From contig CBDCWT010000036.1 of NCBI GenBank assembly GCA_965223305.1, positions 186,001 to 250,000 of the forward strand: 64,000 nucleotides of DNA. The letters are read 5' to 3'. This DNA comes from CBDCWT01 sp965223305 (lineage in GTDB: Bacteria; Planctomycetota; Planctomycetia; Pirellulales; Pirellulaceae). Positions 63,845 through 64,000 of the stretch are shown one piece after another. The notes under the pieces are model-generated. The model had not been told where the DNA came from and did not search any database. It worked only from the letters and a program-made list of their open reading frames with translations. Each line of letters opens with the position of its first letter. Within the stretch, counting starts at the first letter, position 1. A program made the translations under genes and the position numbers.

Positions 63845-64000
63845 ATGAGCGAGCCGCAACCACGTCGACCGACTTATGGGTTGCTGCTGGCGGGTGCTGC
63901 GGCAGTTGGCTTAGTGATTGCAGCGACTGCTTGGGCCGTTGTCCGGACCCGTTCGGCCACGGACGTGACGGTCGCAGCTGACGCGACCTGGTCCGCAATC
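63845..64000 (+). CDS. N-terminus of a membrane-anchored protein (cut by the window end)
   Basis: 52 codons from the ATG at 63845: MSEPQPRRPTYGLLLAGAAA, then VGLVIAATAWAVVRTRSATD. A basic start and one hydrophobic segment (residues 12-32) predict a signal anchor. The codon use is consistent with coding. No domain is visible yet. Divergent from the di-heme TPR gene, so the two might share a regulatory region. Confidence 0.6.
   Translation, partial: MSEPQPRRPTYGLLLAGAAAVGLVIAATAWAVVRTRSATDVTVAADATWSAI

Overview
This window looks like a chromosome segment of a planctomycete, most likely of the Pirellulales/Rhodopirellula type. The evidence is gene content. There is an adjacent pair of DUF1501 (Tat-exported) and PSCyt1/DUF1549/DUF1553 genes, tetrahydromethanopterin-linked C1 genes (fae, mtdB), very long secreted proteins of unknown function, a dockerin-containing RHS protein, and many palindromic intergenic repeats, including the NPKRQRG-type repeat. 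I found no rRNA, tRNA or CRISPR array. Organism assignment is an inference; no marker gene is present.

Layout. 0-9.4 kb: an ExeA-like AAA ATPase, an MFS transporter and a dolichyl-phosphate-mannose-synthase-like glycosyltransferase. These are followed by the C1 genes mtdB-fae with a divergent, frame-broken ATP-grasp gene, then rimI and a PlsC-type acyltransferase. 9.6-19.5 kb: two overlapping giant exported proteins (2157 and about 1112 aa) that look like three copies of one architecture. 19.9-29 kb: inositol-monophosphatase-like gene, a promoter-terminator unit that may be a small RNA, DUF1501 and PSCyt genes, a uronate-isomerase-like amidohydrolase and an SGNH hydrolase. 29.1-39.3 kb: lhr-putA (start/stop overlap), then murQ-nagK (start/stop overlap). 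40-55.4 kb: an accessory island with an IS66-family element (frameshifted), a doubly truncated RHS gene, a 3.8-kb Mu/Tn7-like transposon, an orphan toxin tip with a candidate immunity gene, transposase debris and an ankyrin-repeat gene. 55.5-64 kb: a sodium:solute symporter with two NamZ (DUF1343) muramidase-like genes, a structured-RNA candidate, a GlsB/YeaQ-like protein, a di-heme TPR protein and the start of one more gene.

The most informative signals are non-coding or mobile. (1) Five copies of a foldback element, four exactly 174 bp and one 196 bp, each lie between perfect 4-bp direct repeats of the form YTAR. One copy has a paralogous empty site in the same window, and another has extended the DUF1501 reading frame. 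(2) A transposon at 48312-52141 with TGTTAC/GTAACA ends carries a DDE transposase, an ExeA-like ATPase, a DnaG-type CHC2 zinc-finger protein and a second zinc-ribbon protein. (3) Peptidoglycan-recycling functions (NamZ x2, symporter, MurQ, NagK) occur at two loci and could form one MurNAc salvage route.
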